From assembly GCF_028640845.1 (NCBI RefSeq), contig NC_080541.1:155774502-155838501 (forward strand): a stretch of DNA of 64,000 nucleotides, read 5' to 3'. A program made the position numbers and the translations under genes. The notes beneath the pieces were generated by a model. The model did no database searches. It had not been told where the DNA came from and saw only the letters and a program-made list of their open reading frames with translations. Below are positions 21,379-32,754 of this stretch, piece after piece. The stretch is from Ahaetulla prasina. Taxonomy: Eukaryota; Chordata; Lepidosauria; Squamata; Colubridae. How positions within the stretch are numbered: position 1 is the first letter of the stretch; every line of letters starts with the position of its first letter.

Positions 21379-22165
21379 TCTTTACCAGGTCCGCCTGGTC
21401 CGCCAGTTGCGCCCCTTTCTTGACCGGGATGCCTTATGCACGGTCACTCATGCTCTCGTCACTTCTCGACTGGATTATTGCAATGCTCTCTACATGGGGC
21501 TACCCCTGAAGTGTACCCGGAGACTGCAGTTAGTCCAGAATGCAGCTGCGCGGGTGATTGAGGGAGCACCGCGTTGCTCCCGGGTAACACCACTCCTGCA
21601 CAGTCTGCACTGGCTACCTGTGGTCTTCCGGGTGCGCTTCAAGGTTTTGGTTACCACCTTCAAAGCGCTCCATGGCTTAGGGCCCGGGTACTTACGGGAC
21701 CGCCTGCTGTTTCCACATGCCTCCCACCGACCCGTACGCTCTCACAGAGAGGGTCTTCTCAGGGTGCCGTCCGCCAAGCAATGTCGGCTGGCGGCCCCCA
21801 GGGGAAGGTCCTTCTCTGTGGGAGCACCTACTCTCTGGAACGAACTTCCCCCCGGTTTACGCCAATTGCCTGACCTTCGGACCTTCCGCCGGGAACTGAA
21901 AACTTATTTATTTATACAAGTGGGACTGGCCTGATTTTTTAAATTTTAAATTTAAATTTTAAACTTTTAATGGTAATTTTATTGGGTATTTTTATGGTCA
22001 ATCGACGGTTTTAATTTGGCCTTTTATTGAATAAGTTTTTTAATTGTTATTTTAATATGTATATTAATTGTTTTAAATGAAGGCTGTACACCGCCCTGAG
22101 TCCTTCGGGAGAAGGGCGGTATAGAAGTTTGATAAATAAAAAAATAAAAAAATAAAAAAATAGAA
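21379..22165 (+). pseudogene. 5'-truncated L2 LINE, C-terminal part and 3' tail (copy B)
   Basis: The open frame from 21379 to 21934 encodes only the L2 C-terminal domain: 'YQVRLVRQLRPFLDRDALC', 'TSRLDYCNALYMGLPLK', 'RRLQLVQNAAARVIEGAP', 'LHWLPVVFRVRFKVLV' and 'PTLWNELPPGLRQLPDLR'. The 3' UTR ends with the hairpin CCGCCCTGAGT-CCTTCGGG-AGAAGGGCGG at 22091-22119 and an (AATAAAA)n tail. The intact frame in this part suggests fairly recent insertion. Endonuclease and RT catalytic core are absent. Confidence 0.88.
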
Positions 22166-22919
22166 CCAGCTTTCCTTAAAAGTAACTGCCATCCCATCAG
22201 GTGGCATAGGATGGGCAACACTCTGGGTCTCTTCCATTTTCTATGGATGCCCAGACCCTTTGAAACAATCCCCATCCTGAGATTTGGAGGGACCTCATGT
22301 TATTAGCCTTCTGGAGGGCTGTGAAGACATGGCTCTTCATTCAGACATTGGGTTAGGATGGAAGAGAGCCCAGCAAGTGTAAATATACAATTGGTAATAT
22401 ATTGTGGTGCCATAACAGGATATCTGATGTTATTTAGAGAGAGTTGGGGTTGTATTTATTTTTATTTTATGACACATTGTTGTGTGCCATCAAGGATTAT
22501 CATGTATAAATAGGTGGTCATTTGCATTTTCTGAAGAAAATAATAAATATTCTGTTGTACAGGGTGGTCTTCATAAAAATTGAAGGGCTGACTGGCTTTC
22601 CTGGCCTCCCAGCTCCTAGTTTCCAACACAATGATTGCACAGCAAGGCTAATAAAAGGGACCAAACAAGGAAATGCATCATTATAGTGGAAAGATGAAAG
22701 ACTAGCACTTTATTTCCTGTTGTTGTTGCTGCTACTGTTGTTGTTGAAGGAGAAGAAATTGGTTTTTTGAAACAAAAATGGAAAAATGTGATGATTCACT
22801 ATGTTCTGTACTGATCCATGACCGTAATCAACTAATTTTTGTGGTACCCTACATTATTGTCCACATGAATAAAATTACCAGTAGTTGAGATCTTCTGGGC
22901 ATTTATATTGGACAGAGAG
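22166..22919. other. Unique sequence with a possible older LINE trace
   Basis: Mostly unrecognised. Around 22300-22350 one frame reads like the 'FWRAVKTWLF' end of L2-group proteins, but the match is short. A GTTGTTGTTGCTGCTACT trinucleotide run is at about 22718-22746. Confidence 0.35.
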
Positions 22920-22924
22920 TCATT

Positions 22925-23075
22925 CATTCATATATTTATTAATTCATCAAACTTAGTGTCACCCCTCTGGCTGAAGTGACTCTAAATGGCTTACAACAAT
23001 TCAATTAAAATGCACTGAAAACATTGAAACAATAAATAGGGATTTTAAATTTAAAATTCAGTTAAAGTTATTTAC
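22925..23075 (-). mobile_element. Old L2-group 3' end (tentative), minus strand
   Basis: The segment CACCCCTCTGGCTGAAGTGA, then CTCTAAATGGCTTACAACAA, resembles the minus-strand 3' terminus of lizard and snake L2-group LINEs (CGCC...GGGCGGCTTACAACA). The hairpin is heavily mutated. Confidence 0.4.
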
Positions 23076-23134
23076 AAGTCACAAAAACTTGGGCAGAAGT
23101 AAATGTGGCTGTTCCATTTTTTGTTTCATTTTTT

Positions 23135-23358
23135 TGTGCCTTTGAATCCTTGTCACTCTTGATAATGGTCTGGACTAATCCCTGAAGTTTTCATGGCAAG
23201 GCTTTCAGAAATGGTTTGCCATCGTCTTCTTCCAAGGGCTGAGGGAGAGTGACTGGCTCAAGTTCACCCATCTTGGCTTCATACCTAAGGCAAGACTAGA
23301 ACTTCTTGTCTCCCAATTCTAGTTTGGTGCCTTAACTCTAAAACTAATCTGGCTTTTG
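23135..23358 (-). mobile_element. tRNA-derived SINE of another type, minus strand
   Basis: The reverse complement shows a tRNA-like head with TTTAGAGTTAAGGCACC (A-box area) and GAAGTTCTAGTCTTGCC (B-box area). It continues TGAACTTGAGCCAGTCACTC and GATGGCAAACCATTTCTGAA, a body I recognise as a widespread amniote/squamate SINE. The 3' part is degraded. Confidence 0.55.
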
Positions 23359-23408
23359 TTGAGTTTTCTGTTCCCACAGTGTCTTTAATAGTCAAATAGT
23401 CTCAAAAA

Positions 23409-23667
23409 CAGGGGTGAAATCCAGTAGGTTCTGACAAGTTCTGGAGAACCGGTAGCATAAATTTTGTGGCAAATATTTTTTTTTTTTACATTTATATCCC
23501 GCCCTTCTCCAAAGACTCAGGGCGGCTTACAGTGTATAAGGCAAATATCACCTCTGGCTGGCCCCAGAATGGTATGGGAATGGAGATTTTGCAATATCCT
23601 TCCCCTGCCATGCCGACCAAGCCACGCCCACAGAACCGGTAGTAAAAAAAATTGGATTTCATCACTG
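23409..23667. mobile_element. hAT-type MITE (family B) carrying a nested insertion
   Basis: Termini CAGGGGTGAAATCCAG and GGATTTCATCACTG are inverted repeats. The 8-bp flanks CTCAAAAA (23401-23408) and TTCAAAAA (23668-23675) differ at one base. The body (CTCTGGCTGGCCCCAGAATG, AAGCCACGCCCACAGAACCG) is shared in reverse with 25660-25928. It is interrupted at 23477 by a 63-bp retrotransposon tail. Confidence 0.8.
23477..23539 (-). mobile_element. 63-bp SINE/L2 3' tail insertion with 9-bp target duplication
   Basis: The minus strand reads CTGTAAGCCGCCCTGAGTCT, TTGGAGAAGGGCGGGATATA and a poly-A end; this is just the 3' hairpin tail. A perfect 9-bp duplication GGCAAATAT flanks it (23468-23476 and 23540-23548), with the A/T tract next to one copy. 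It is a complete but extremely 5'-truncated target-primed insertion. Confidence 0.9.
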
Positions 23668-23675
23668 TTCAAAAA

Positions 23676-23969
23676 GCTGTGCTTTATTTCAGATGCAAAA
23701 TTCACCAGATCAGTCTGTGAAAAATCTAGTTGGGCTGTCTTATTTCATATTAAAAACAGGTGAAGATGAGGATAGGCTTGGGTTAGATTTTTATTTTTAT
23801 TTCTTTTCAAAATAAATTCATCAGCCACATGAAACTGGTTTCATCTAGGTTCTCTTTTCACATTTTTTTCTGGGAAACTTTCCTGTCCCCAATATAAACT
23901 ACTGAGAAAATCAGCTTCAGATGGAACTCTTTCATATCCTGTTTCATTTGGCTTGTCCTTCACATGTAG
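23676..23969. other. Unique sequence
   Basis: No gene or repeat recognised. Confidence 0.45.
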
Positions 23970-24009
23970 TCTCTCTGTTTGTCTGTCTGTCTGTCTGTCT
24001 TTGTCTGTC

Positions 24010-24040
<31 letters not shown>

Positions 24041-24076
24041 GTCTCTGTCTGTCTCTCTCTCTCTCTTTCTCTCTCT
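23970..24076. repeat. (TCTG)n / (TC)n microsatellite
   Basis: Runs of TCTG and TC units with a few substitutions. It lies immediately upstream of a SINE fragment. Confidence 0.9.
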
Positions 24077-24081
24077 CCTCA

Positions 24082-24235
24082 CATAGTTCAAGGTTGACTC
24101 AGTCTTCCAGCCTTCTGAGGTTGGTAAAATGAGGACCCAGATTTTTGGGGCAATATGCTGACTCTGTAAACCACTTAGAGAGTGCTGTAAAACACTATGA
24201 AGTAGTATAAAAGTCTAAGTGCTATTGATATTGCT
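24082..24235 (+). mobile_element. tRNA-derived SINE, 5'-truncated
   Basis: Body and tail only: TTCAAGGTTGACTCAGTCTT, GGTAAAATGAGGACCCAGAT, AACCACTTAGAGAGTGCTGT and AGTCTAAGTGCTATTGA. Same tail type as the 20299 copy. A short (TAGG)n array follows at 24236-24256. Confidence 0.8.
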
Positions 24236-24261
24236 AGGTAGGTAGGTAGGTAGACAGGTAG

Positions 24262-24732
24262 TCTCCTTTGGATCTGATGAGCTCTAATGAAAGCAAATCT
24301 GAGGTCCCCCATCCAATTATAAAAAGTTACAAGACAGGGTACAGTTACTCCTACCTATACCTAACTATAAGATAGTTATAAGACCAACAGAAGTGATTGT
24401 ATAATCACACTCGTTTCGCACATTTTACCTCACAAGGGTTGCATATATTCACTTGGGTGTAAATCTTGCTATAAGCAATGGAGGCGATCTTTTAATGCAC
24501 GCACATAGAGCTACACTCATAGCATGTAATAGAATACTTTGTTCAACAATGCTCCTGGGCAATAATTTTTTTGGGGGGGAGTTTCCATCTGATCAGACAC
24601 AATACTGTAACACTAAGTGAAAGATCTCACGCTCCATGCCTTCTGTCATACCATCAGGGTTTCTGCCTGCAAGGTCATTAAAACCTGCTAAGTTCTACAC
24701 TAAAATGAACTTGGATACAACTAAATGGCCCA
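24262..24732. other. Unique sequence
   Basis: No gene or repeat recognised. Confidence 0.45.
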
Positions 24733-24835
24733 ATATCTGGACAGCCATTTGTCTGAAATAGCATAGGGTCCCCTGCTTGAGCAGGGGTTGGACTAGAAGA
24801 CCTCCAAGCTCCCTTCCAACTCTGTTATTCTGTCA
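24733..24835 (+). mobile_element. CR1 LINE 3' terminal fragment
   Basis: GGACAGCCATTTGTCTGAAA and GGTTGGACTAGAAGACCTCC, then CTTCCAACTCTGTTATTCTG, are the characteristic last 100 bp of CR1 elements in this window. Confidence 0.85.
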
Positions 24836-25659
24836 TCACTTTCATCTTTTGTTAAATTTTGTTAACTCAAACTCAGCAAATCTACAGTAGTGATTCTTCT
24901 CTGACACGTCTTAAGAAGACCATGGTGACCAACCAACGTGAAGTTGCAGGGCGAAAATTATCTAGCTTTTAAATATTAAAGAATGACTGAGACATTTTAT
25001 ATACCTACACCTGGTCTCACATATTCAATTTAGTAAATTTTTGTCCAACTTTTCAATAAAAATTGGTAGGAATAAATTGAACTGATGCAACTTCATCCTC
25101 TTATCTCTACTGGGCAGGAAACAGTGTGAGGAGCTGGGGGATTAGAAATTCCCCCTACCAAAACTGCAACCTAGGAAAACATTTAGATTACTTACTTTCA
25201 ATATTTATTTGTTTGCTAGCTTGCTTGCTTCATACCTTGCATTCAAAGTGGCTAATAATATTTTAAAAAGAAAAATAATAATAGAATTAACAGTAAACTG
25301 CATGCTAAAGTCATCTATGAAAACCTTGGCAGAAGAATAAGATAAATATTTTGTTTTACCCACCCACTCACCCCTAAAAAAGTTTAGATAGACTGCAGGA
25401 TGCATTTCAGAATCCAGAGCAAGGTAACATTTACATGCTCTTGAGTCCAAGGTAGTATTGCTTTGCCCTTTATTTAAGTGATTATATTTTATTCTTCATT
25501 CATTATTTAACAATTGCCCCTAAAGGGACTTGACCCACAAGATTCCCAAATTAATAGAAATTAGAGATACTATTGAAATCAGGGGATGGAGAATTTGAGA
25601 CATATTTTTTGCACTTCCTTTCCTGTCATTTCTGACCAGTATAGCGAAGGAAACAATTG
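24836..25659. other. Unique sequence with a possible old L2-group tail
   Basis: At 25200-25330 the text TATTTATTTGTTTGCTAGC ... CAAAGTGGCTAATAATATT resembles a decayed minus-strand L2-group 3' end. The rest is unrecognised. Confidence 0.35.
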
Positions 25660-25928
25660 TAGCTGGTGAAATCCATTTTTTTTTTACTACCGGTTCTGTG
25701 GGTGTGGCTTGGTGGGCATAGTGTGGCTTGGTGGGTGTGGCTTGGTGGGCATGGCAGGGGAAGGATACTGCAAAATCTCCATTCCCACCCCACTCTGGGG
25801 CCAGCCAGAGATGATATTTGCCGGTTCTCTGAACCACTCAAAATTTCTGCTACCTGTTCTCCGAACTGCTCAAAATTTCCTCTACTGATTCTCCAGAACC
25901 TGTCAGAACCTGCTGGATTTCACCCCTG
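25660..25928. mobile_element. hAT-type MITE (family B), opposite orientation to 23409
   Basis: Right terminus GCTGGATTTCACCCCTG and left terminus TAGCTGGTGAAATCC. The body is the reverse complement of 23409-23667 without its nested tail. A local expansion of the GTGTGGCTTGGTGGGC motif (three units) lies at about 25698-25752. The flanking octamers do not match, so it is older or an end has eroded. Confidence 0.7.
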
Positions 25929-26099
25929 CTCACATCTGAATTCAAAACATTACCACTTCCACATTAAACATTCTAAATGCATATTTTTGAAAGTTTGAGT
26001 AGCACACGGATTTAAGGGGGTTGATGGATTGATCACTTCAATGGTATAAAAGTGTCAAAGGTATACCAACAGATGTATGATCTACATTAAGAACTACAC

Positions 26100-26847
26100 A
26101 ATTCACTCATTTAGACAGCTGACCTACACAAATCAGTAGAAATCAAAGTATTTTAGATGTGGCAATGAAAGGACATGAAAATAGTTCACATAAGCATAAC
26201 ATATTTACTAAAACTGCAGCAGCTGCCAAAAAAGCCAACACAGTTCTGGGCTGCATAAACAGAGGGATAGAATCAAGATCACATGAAGTGTTAATACCAC
26301 TTTATAATGCCTTGGTAAGGCCACACCTGGAATATTGCATTCAGTTTTGGTCGCCACGATGTAAAAAAGATGTTGAGATTCTGGAAAGAGTGCAGAGAAG
26401 AGCAACAAAGATGATTAGGGGACTGGAGGCTAAAACATATGAAGAACGGTTGCAGGAATTCGGTATGTCTAGTTTAATGAAACTAGACTAGGGGAGACAT
26501 GATAGCTGTGTTCCAATATCTCAGGGGTTGCCACAAAGAAGAGGAAGTCAAACTATTCTCCAAAGCACCTGAGGGAAGAACAAGAAGCAATGGGTGGAAA
26601 CTAATCAAGGAGAGAAGCAACTTAGAACTAAGGAGAAATTTCCTGACAGTTAGAACAATTAATTAGAACTAAGGAACAATTTGCCTGCAGAAGTTGTGAA
26701 TGCTCCAACACTGGAAATTTTTAAGAAAATGTTGGATAACCATTTGTCTGAAATGGTGTAGGGTTTCCTGCCTGGGCAGTGGGTTGGACTAGAAGGCCTC
26801 CAAGGTCCCTTCCAACTCTGTTGTTGTTGTTGTTGTTATTATTATTA
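26100..26847 (+). pseudogene. CR1 LINE, 3' third with RT thumb and tail
   Basis: The frame at 26159-26491 gives the classic CR1 C-terminal block '[20 protein letters not shown]', '[19 protein letters not shown]' and '[16 protein letters not shown]'. A stop follows, then after a frameshift 'RGDMIAVFQYLRG' and the 'LELRRNFLTVRTIN' region, where a short internal duplication (GAACTAAGGA twice, 26626 and 26666) disturbs it. It ends GGACTAGAAGGCCTCC ... CAACTCTG and a (TTG)n(TTA)n tail. The catalytic RT half is missing by 5' truncation. Confidence 0.88.
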
Positions 26848-26950
26848 AAACAACATCTCCAACAGGAAATATTTGAAGAAACAGTATGTCTACCCATAGT
26901 TTTCATAATCAATACCTTAGGACAGTGAGATATATTTAATATTATAGCTT

Positions 26951-27084
26951 CAGAATTTTCAACCCTGGCAACCTTAAACCATATGGACTTTAAATCCCAG
27001 AATTCCTCAGTCAGCAATGCTAGCTAGGGAATCCTGGAAATTAAAGTCCAAACAGCTTAAAGCTTCCAAGGTTTAGAAACACAG
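26951..27084. mobile_element. MITE of family E type
   Basis: Inverted blocks TGGACTTTAAATCCCAG and TGGAAATTAAAGTCCA, with the core AATTCCTCAGTCAGCAATGC, match the 10143 and 37668 copies. Outer ends TTTCAACCCTGGCAACC and CCAAGGTTTAGAAAC are diverged; no target duplication was identified. Confidence 0.5.
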
Positions 27085-27637
27085 CTTAAGCCCCATTGGT
27101 ATTATTGATTGCTTACAGTCCATATTTATTGAAAGTTTTAACCAGAAACTATGATATCTGAGTATAAATCAATACCCCCCCCCAAAAAAAACTAATTCTG
27201 AAATACATAAATTTAGAGCTCATTGCAGATGAATAACACTTTTGAAAGAATACAGCTGCTACAGGCAGAGGGATATTCAGCAGCTTGTTTTTAATTCAAC
27301 CCTCCCAATCTGGAATTTGGTATCTGCATATGTAATTTCCATCAACACTGGTAAGTATATTTAGAATGCCTGCAAATAATCTTCTCCTCACACAGAGAAC
27401 CACAAACAATCAGGAAGAAATAAATTCCTGCTTGAGAATAGCAAGTTATACCTTTGTTTTATTATTTCTGATTCCACACAGATGCCTCATAGGATGCCTT
27501 GCAAAAGTATACATGCACCCTCAATACAATCTAACTTACATTATTTTTTAAACATCATTTGCTTTTTTCTCTCTCTCTGTCTGTCTCCACACCACAACTG
27601 ACAAGTTGGAGAGTTACTGAAAAATGTTTAATATCTG
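27085..27637. other. Unique sequence
   Basis: No gene or repeat recognised; a C/A run (CCCCCCCCCAAAAAAA) is at 27175-27190. Confidence 0.45.
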
Positions 27638-27642
27638 TGACT

Positions 27643-27666
27643 TGTGTGTGTGTGTGTGTGTGTGTA
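27643..27666. repeat. (TG)n microsatellite
   Basis: About twelve TG units. Confidence 0.95.
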
Positions 27667-27852
27667 TTAAGTGGGATTTTTTCTTATCGAAGCAACCTGG
27701 TCTACCCAAATATGGGAGGGAGCATACTGCTTCCCTTTCGCCTTTCAGCCCCAATCCAGGAGCCCTCACAGGCAGTCACTTCACGACAAACTATTTTGTG
27801 TTAAATTTATATTTACTGACAAAGAAATAAAAAGGCAGCTGAAATAAAGAAA

Positions 27853-27856
<4 letters not shown>

Positions 27857-27908
<52 letters not shown>

Positions 27909-27916
27909 GTGTGTGT

Positions 27917-27955
<39 letters not shown>
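27857..27955. repeat. Compound (TC)n-(GT)n-(GA)n microsatellite
   Basis: A TC tract of about 50 bp, then GTGTGTGTATGTGTG-type sequence, then about thirteen GA units. The TC and GA arms are complementary and can fold over the GT loop. Confidence 0.95.
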
Positions 27956-28797
27956 TTCTCACTGTGTTTCTCTCTGTCTGATTCTTTGTTCATGAATACA
28001 ATTTTTTCTACAATTTTATAAACTCATGGCATAATATTGTAGTGCCATCTGCTGGATTGTATGTAAAAAAAAAAAGCAAGACATATCATTAGGAGAACAG
28101 TCCAAACAAAACTGGAGTAACCTTCACACAGTAGCCCATATGCACAATTTGGGAAAACTACCATTCAGTCATGTGGGAAAGAAACATGCAGATTTTTAGA
28201 GATGAAAATGTTGGTAGAATTTTGTGAGCAGGCTTCTCAGGTCTGCCTTTAAATGAAAAACAGCTAATTTCCTTCGTTCAAATGTTAAAGAAGGAAAGTT
28301 TCCCCAGGAAGCAGCTCAGATACTTATTACAATCCAGTGTCTTTTCTGTCCAGAAGAAAGAGTAATGAATGAGTCTACAGCCAAGGCCAGCTTTTCATGG
28401 GTTTGTGGCTTTCACAAAAAGAAACTTGGTTTACATATTTTCAAGAGTGAAGCAGAGAGTAGGCAAACATTCGTCTTAATCCTATGACCAAATATTCTTG
28501 TTCAAATGCTTTTTCAAGATAAACTTCTCCAAATAAACATTGTCCAATCTGAAAATTATTGGAGTTTGCTTTGGACTGGCATTTGAACTTTGAAAACACT
28601 TCTCTTTCTCTCCAAAAATGTGCTCAGTTATTGTGTATCTGTAAAATCTAGTCAAAATTATTAAAATGAACCTAACCATAGAGGTGTCTGTTGAATCTAT
28701 CAAAGCTTACCTTATCAGTCCTACCTACCACTATCTACACATATTGTTGAGTAACCATTAAAATTTGGATAATCCTACTTAACTGAAAAAGTATTCA
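27956..28797. other. Unique sequence
   Basis: No gene or repeat recognised. Confidence 0.45.
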
Positions 28798-28925
28798 GGC
28801 GAGTTGGAGGTTTGATTCCCCAGAATCTTTAAGACACTTCAACTCTCAAAATTCCCTAGCACGCTTCAGATATTCTGGGAGTTGAAGTCCACATGTCTTA
28901 AAGTTGCCAAGTTTGGGAACCTTTG
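28798..28925. mobile_element. MITE of family E type, degraded
   Basis: Inverted blocks CTTTAAGACACTTCAACTCT and GAGTTGAAGTCCACATGTCT flank the centre. The right end CTTAAAGTTGCCAAGTTTGG matches the family. Ends are approximate and no target duplication was found. Confidence 0.5.
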
Positions 28926-28933
28926 CTGTACAG

Positions 28934-29067
28934 CAGGTTTGCCTAATTCCCAGCCCATGGACCAGATGTGGCACATACTGGCCACGCCCATGCCCAGTTT
29001 AGCAAAGGGGGGGGAGTCCCAATATGTCATTTGACTCCACTGTGATGATATGAGTTTGACACCCCTG
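28934..29067. mobile_element. Short hAT-type MITE (family C), 134 bp
   Basis: Right terminus GAGTTTGACACCCCTG and a mutated left terminus CAGGTTTGCCTAATTC. Flanking octamers CTGTACAG (28926-28933) and CAATACAG (29068-29075) agree at six of eight positions. The inner text TGGCCACGCCCATGCCCAG and AGTTTAGCAAAGGGGGG is shared with the 42561 copy. Confidence 0.7.
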
Positions 29068-29085
29068 CAATACAGAACCTCATTG

Positions 29086-29335
29086 AAAAGAAGCAATGGA
29101 TGGAAACTAATCAAGGAGAGATACAACCTAGAAATAGGGAGAAATTTTCTGGCTGTTAGAACAATTAATCAGTGAAACAAGTTGCCTCCAGAAGTTGTGC
29201 ATGCTCCAAACCTGTAAGTTTTTTAAGACAAGATTGGACAACCATTTGTCTGAAATGGTATAAGATTTCCTGCCTGAGCAGGGGTTGGACTAGAAGACAT
29301 CCAAGGTCCCTTCCAACTCTGTTATTCGGTTATTT
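29086..29335 (+). mobile_element. CR1 LINE 3' fragment
   Basis: AATGGATGGAAACTAATCAA, TCTGGCTGTTAGAACAATTA, GCCTCCAGAAGTTGTGCATG and GGTTGGACTAGAAGACATCC follow the CR1 3' end in order, ending CAACTCTGTTATTCGGTTAT. It starts ten bases after the family C MITE duplication. Confidence 0.85.
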
Positions 29336-30729
29336 CCCAATAAAATATCTAAATTTGATCATATAGAATATTCTAATGCAGTCTTGGCTCTCTTAAATGC
29401 TTTAAAGAAGAGGTGGAAGAGGTTGCAGGCACAAACAACACTTAGAGGATTCAACATTTTTTCCCAAACCACATGGCTGTCACTGTATCATAGGGAAGTG
29501 CCCATGGAATTCCTAATACAGTTTTTCCTTTATAAATGATAGCTGCTATCATAATAGGATTTTAAGGCAGACCAAGATAATTAAACAGCAACCTGAAGGA
29601 AGGGTGCTGGCATGGGAAAGTCAGCTAGTGGTCACTGCCACATACAAGGTGAGCACATACAATTTGTGCCAGAAAGACAAACAAAATTCTGTCCACCCAC
29701 TTTCTCTTATAAATAGTTTTTCAACAAAATGTCATCTGTATGGAAGAAACCAGAAATTAAGTCTGTGAATGAAGTCAGTGATTGCTTTCTCTTTAAACTT
29801 GTAAAAAATGGTGGGTCACCCTGAATTATCTTTTTTTTTAAGGCTGTTTGTTGGCAGACTCTGCTTTTAAGCAAACTTTCATCAGACCTTCTTATCAAAC
29901 TTTGACCTGTTCACCGTCTATCTGTCAGAATTATTTGTTCTTTCAGGGTGCCCAGAACAATTGCTTCCTTTGCTTAGTTCTTTTGCATTCTATTCAAATA
30001 ATTTACTATTGTCACTTTGCAAAGCTGTTGATAGAAAACAGGAAATGAAGATGCAAGTTATATCAACTCAAAAGTAACTAATACATATTTTAAATTTTAA
30101 AATGTTAACCATTTAAGCCTCATTAATATGGAATGCATGCCATAAAATCTGTTAAAATTTATAGGGAATTTGTATTTTAGTCTTAAATTTGTATCTATTC
30201 AAAAATCTGTCAGGGTATTTTGGATGGTTCATAGATAAAAGAACAGAATAATTTATTATTGATTTAAAAAAGCTTGTGTAAATGAAGGACCAATTCATTC
30301 ATATTTCTATAAATCTAGTTGTAGACTATATAACCATTTATCTTCCAAATCCCATCTTACTTGAGTTTAAATTGAGGTTCGCTGTTCTTTATTATGTCTA
30401 TATCCTAATCAAGGCCTCTATTCAATGTTCTGATAAACATAGATAACAAACAAAAATAGAAATAGGCATAATGAAACTACATAGCAGATTTTGTTGGAAT
30501 ATGTATGTTGTAAAAATATAGCATGATGCCCAATAGAAATATAATAATTTACATATATATTTTTATTATTAGTTATCTCCAGGTAAATTTGCTGATCCAT
30601 GGTGTTTTTAGATTGTGTGAAAGGGTTTGAGCTAATGAGGCAGGAATGTCCAATTCTCACACTAGAAAAAGACATTTTATAAATAAGAGATAGGCAGCAG
30701 AAACCTTTAAGCTAAAAAAATGACCGGAA
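29336..30729. other. AT-rich unique sequence
   Basis: No gene or repeat recognised. Confidence 0.5.
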
Positions 30730-30822
30730 GAGGAAGGAAGGAAGGAAGGAAGGAAGGAAGGAAGGAAGGAAGGAAGGAAGGAAGGAAGGAAGGAAGGAAG
30801 GAAGGAAGGAAGGAAGGAAGGA
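30730..30822. repeat. (AAGG)n microsatellite
   Basis: About 23 tetranucleotide AAGG units, nearly perfect. Open frames across it (Leu-Pro-Ser-Phe repeats) are artefacts. Confidence 0.97.
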
Positions 30823-32754
30823 TTTGTAAACTGCCCCATTCCAGAGGATGCTGGGTAGCCTGACAAAATATTGTTGACAAAATACTTGATAAATACGAAT
30901 TGAAAAGGTGAGAGAAAAGGGTGCAAGATTTAATTTTTTCAAATATAGTGTGTAGTATTCTAGGATCCTGTTATATGGAAAACTTCATATGTATGTCTTC
31001 TTAGCACTGCAGCAAATCTACTTCTTTAACCTTCTTATGTGTAGTTAAGGATGTGGAGCAGACGAAGAATTTAATCATCATAACTGGCCTACAGTGCTGA
31101 TGCTACACATGTCTCCTGGTCTCATGAACAGCTGCTAGTATCTGGGTTAATAGTGTAGTAAATCTATGTGGGTTATCTTGAAGTTATACATTTAATCCAA
31201 CTGTCCTGTATAGATAAGCAGAATCATCAGCAGGAGAGAAGTGAGAGAAAAGTTATGGAAACTTTGCAGCTAGAATTTCCACAAATGGATTTCCAGTTGA
31301 TAAAGTGAGAAAACGAAATTACAACTCTAAAACTTTTCCAAATTAAACTCATCTACCTATCTCTCTGTCCATTTTTTAATGGGAGATAAGATGTCCTTAT
31401 TAATGATTGGATGGATATTTCCAATATAAACTTTCTTAATAAATAAATGTCCCATCAGATACAAATTGTAATGGTTGAGGGAGGGGCCTGTTGGGGATTA
31501 TTTTTTTTTGCATTCTCATTTTTTTTATCTTCTTTGCATTGCTTTGTTTACTTTTTCCTGGCTTTTGTCAATTTGTTTTTCCTGGTTTTTCTCTATAACA
31601 ATCTGGGTATATTTATGCCCTGAGAACTTAAGCTACATACAATATATAATACTAACTATACATAGACTCTACTTAGCCCATTCTGCAATGCTCCTAAACA
31701 ATGGAGCCGAGATAACTTAAAATTTTTGTATTGTACCTAGTTTCCTACAGTGCAACAATCTATCAATTCTATTCTCAGCAGAATCTGAACTCTCAAGAAA
31801 GACCTTTGACTAAGTATGTTTTAAAAAAATCTGTGGTTGTGTATCCATCAAGAATACCTATTTTGGTAAAAAGTGTGAATAATTTCCTAAATCCAAAAAA
31901 AAATAAAAAATAAGAACAAAGAAAGGGGGTAAAAATGTGGGGACTAGACTTGATTTAACATTAATTTCAGGATAGGGGGATGGAACAGTTTTTATGATAG
32001 AAATGTGCAAATAATAAAATTTTAAGAGGGAAAGGAAAATACATTAGATAAACAAATACAATGGGGGGGGTGAAATTTGAACTATGTTTAATTATGTACC
32101 TGACTGATATCTTGTTCAAAAATGATTTGTATGTGGTTTGTTTTTTAACAAAAAAAATTTTTAATCGATTTTTTTTTACAACAGAACAAAATACTGTAAA
32201 TTCCTTAGAGGTTCCAACAGAAAAGTAACTTCACTTTATTCAGAAGAAAGTTCCCAACCATGGAAATGTAATAGCTCAAATATAGGGAAACTGAAGCACA
32301 CCCTTCCAGATTAGCATACAGGTTATGTTAGTGAAACTACTGGCCACTTTTTGGATGGTTGCAATGTATGTGTCCAGATCATTCTAATCAATCATTATAA
32401 ACTTGAAAAAAATAAGATGGCCATATATTCAATGTTTTCATATCAGATTGGAAAGACAGTTAAATATTCATGACTCTCTTGAGCCTATACTTCTCTGAGA
32501 TGTAACTTGGTGAAGTCCCATAATTTCTATAATTACGTCAACAGTCTCAAGGTTTAAAATCTTGTGATCATGGGCACACAAGGAAAACCAGTTCCTTCCT
32601 CAGAATTATCATTTAAACAATCAAGGACCTGAATAGATAAGAAGCAAGTAACTTCAGACAGGTGAAAAATGAGGTCCAGTGCTGAACTCGGTCACCTAAC
32701 CTTTTTGCTTGCAGTCAATTTCACACAACTCTCACCAAAATTGTCTTGTCTGAC
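30823..32754. other. AT-rich unique sequence
   Basis: No gene or repeat family recognised. Homopolymer-like tracts occur at 31500-31560 (T-rich), 32063-32070 (G run) and 32150-32180. Confidence 0.5.

Noticed and set aside
30657..30942. Open frames of repeating Leu-Pro-Ser-Phe
   Set aside because: Pure translation of the (AAGG)n microsatellite; no flanking coding sequence.
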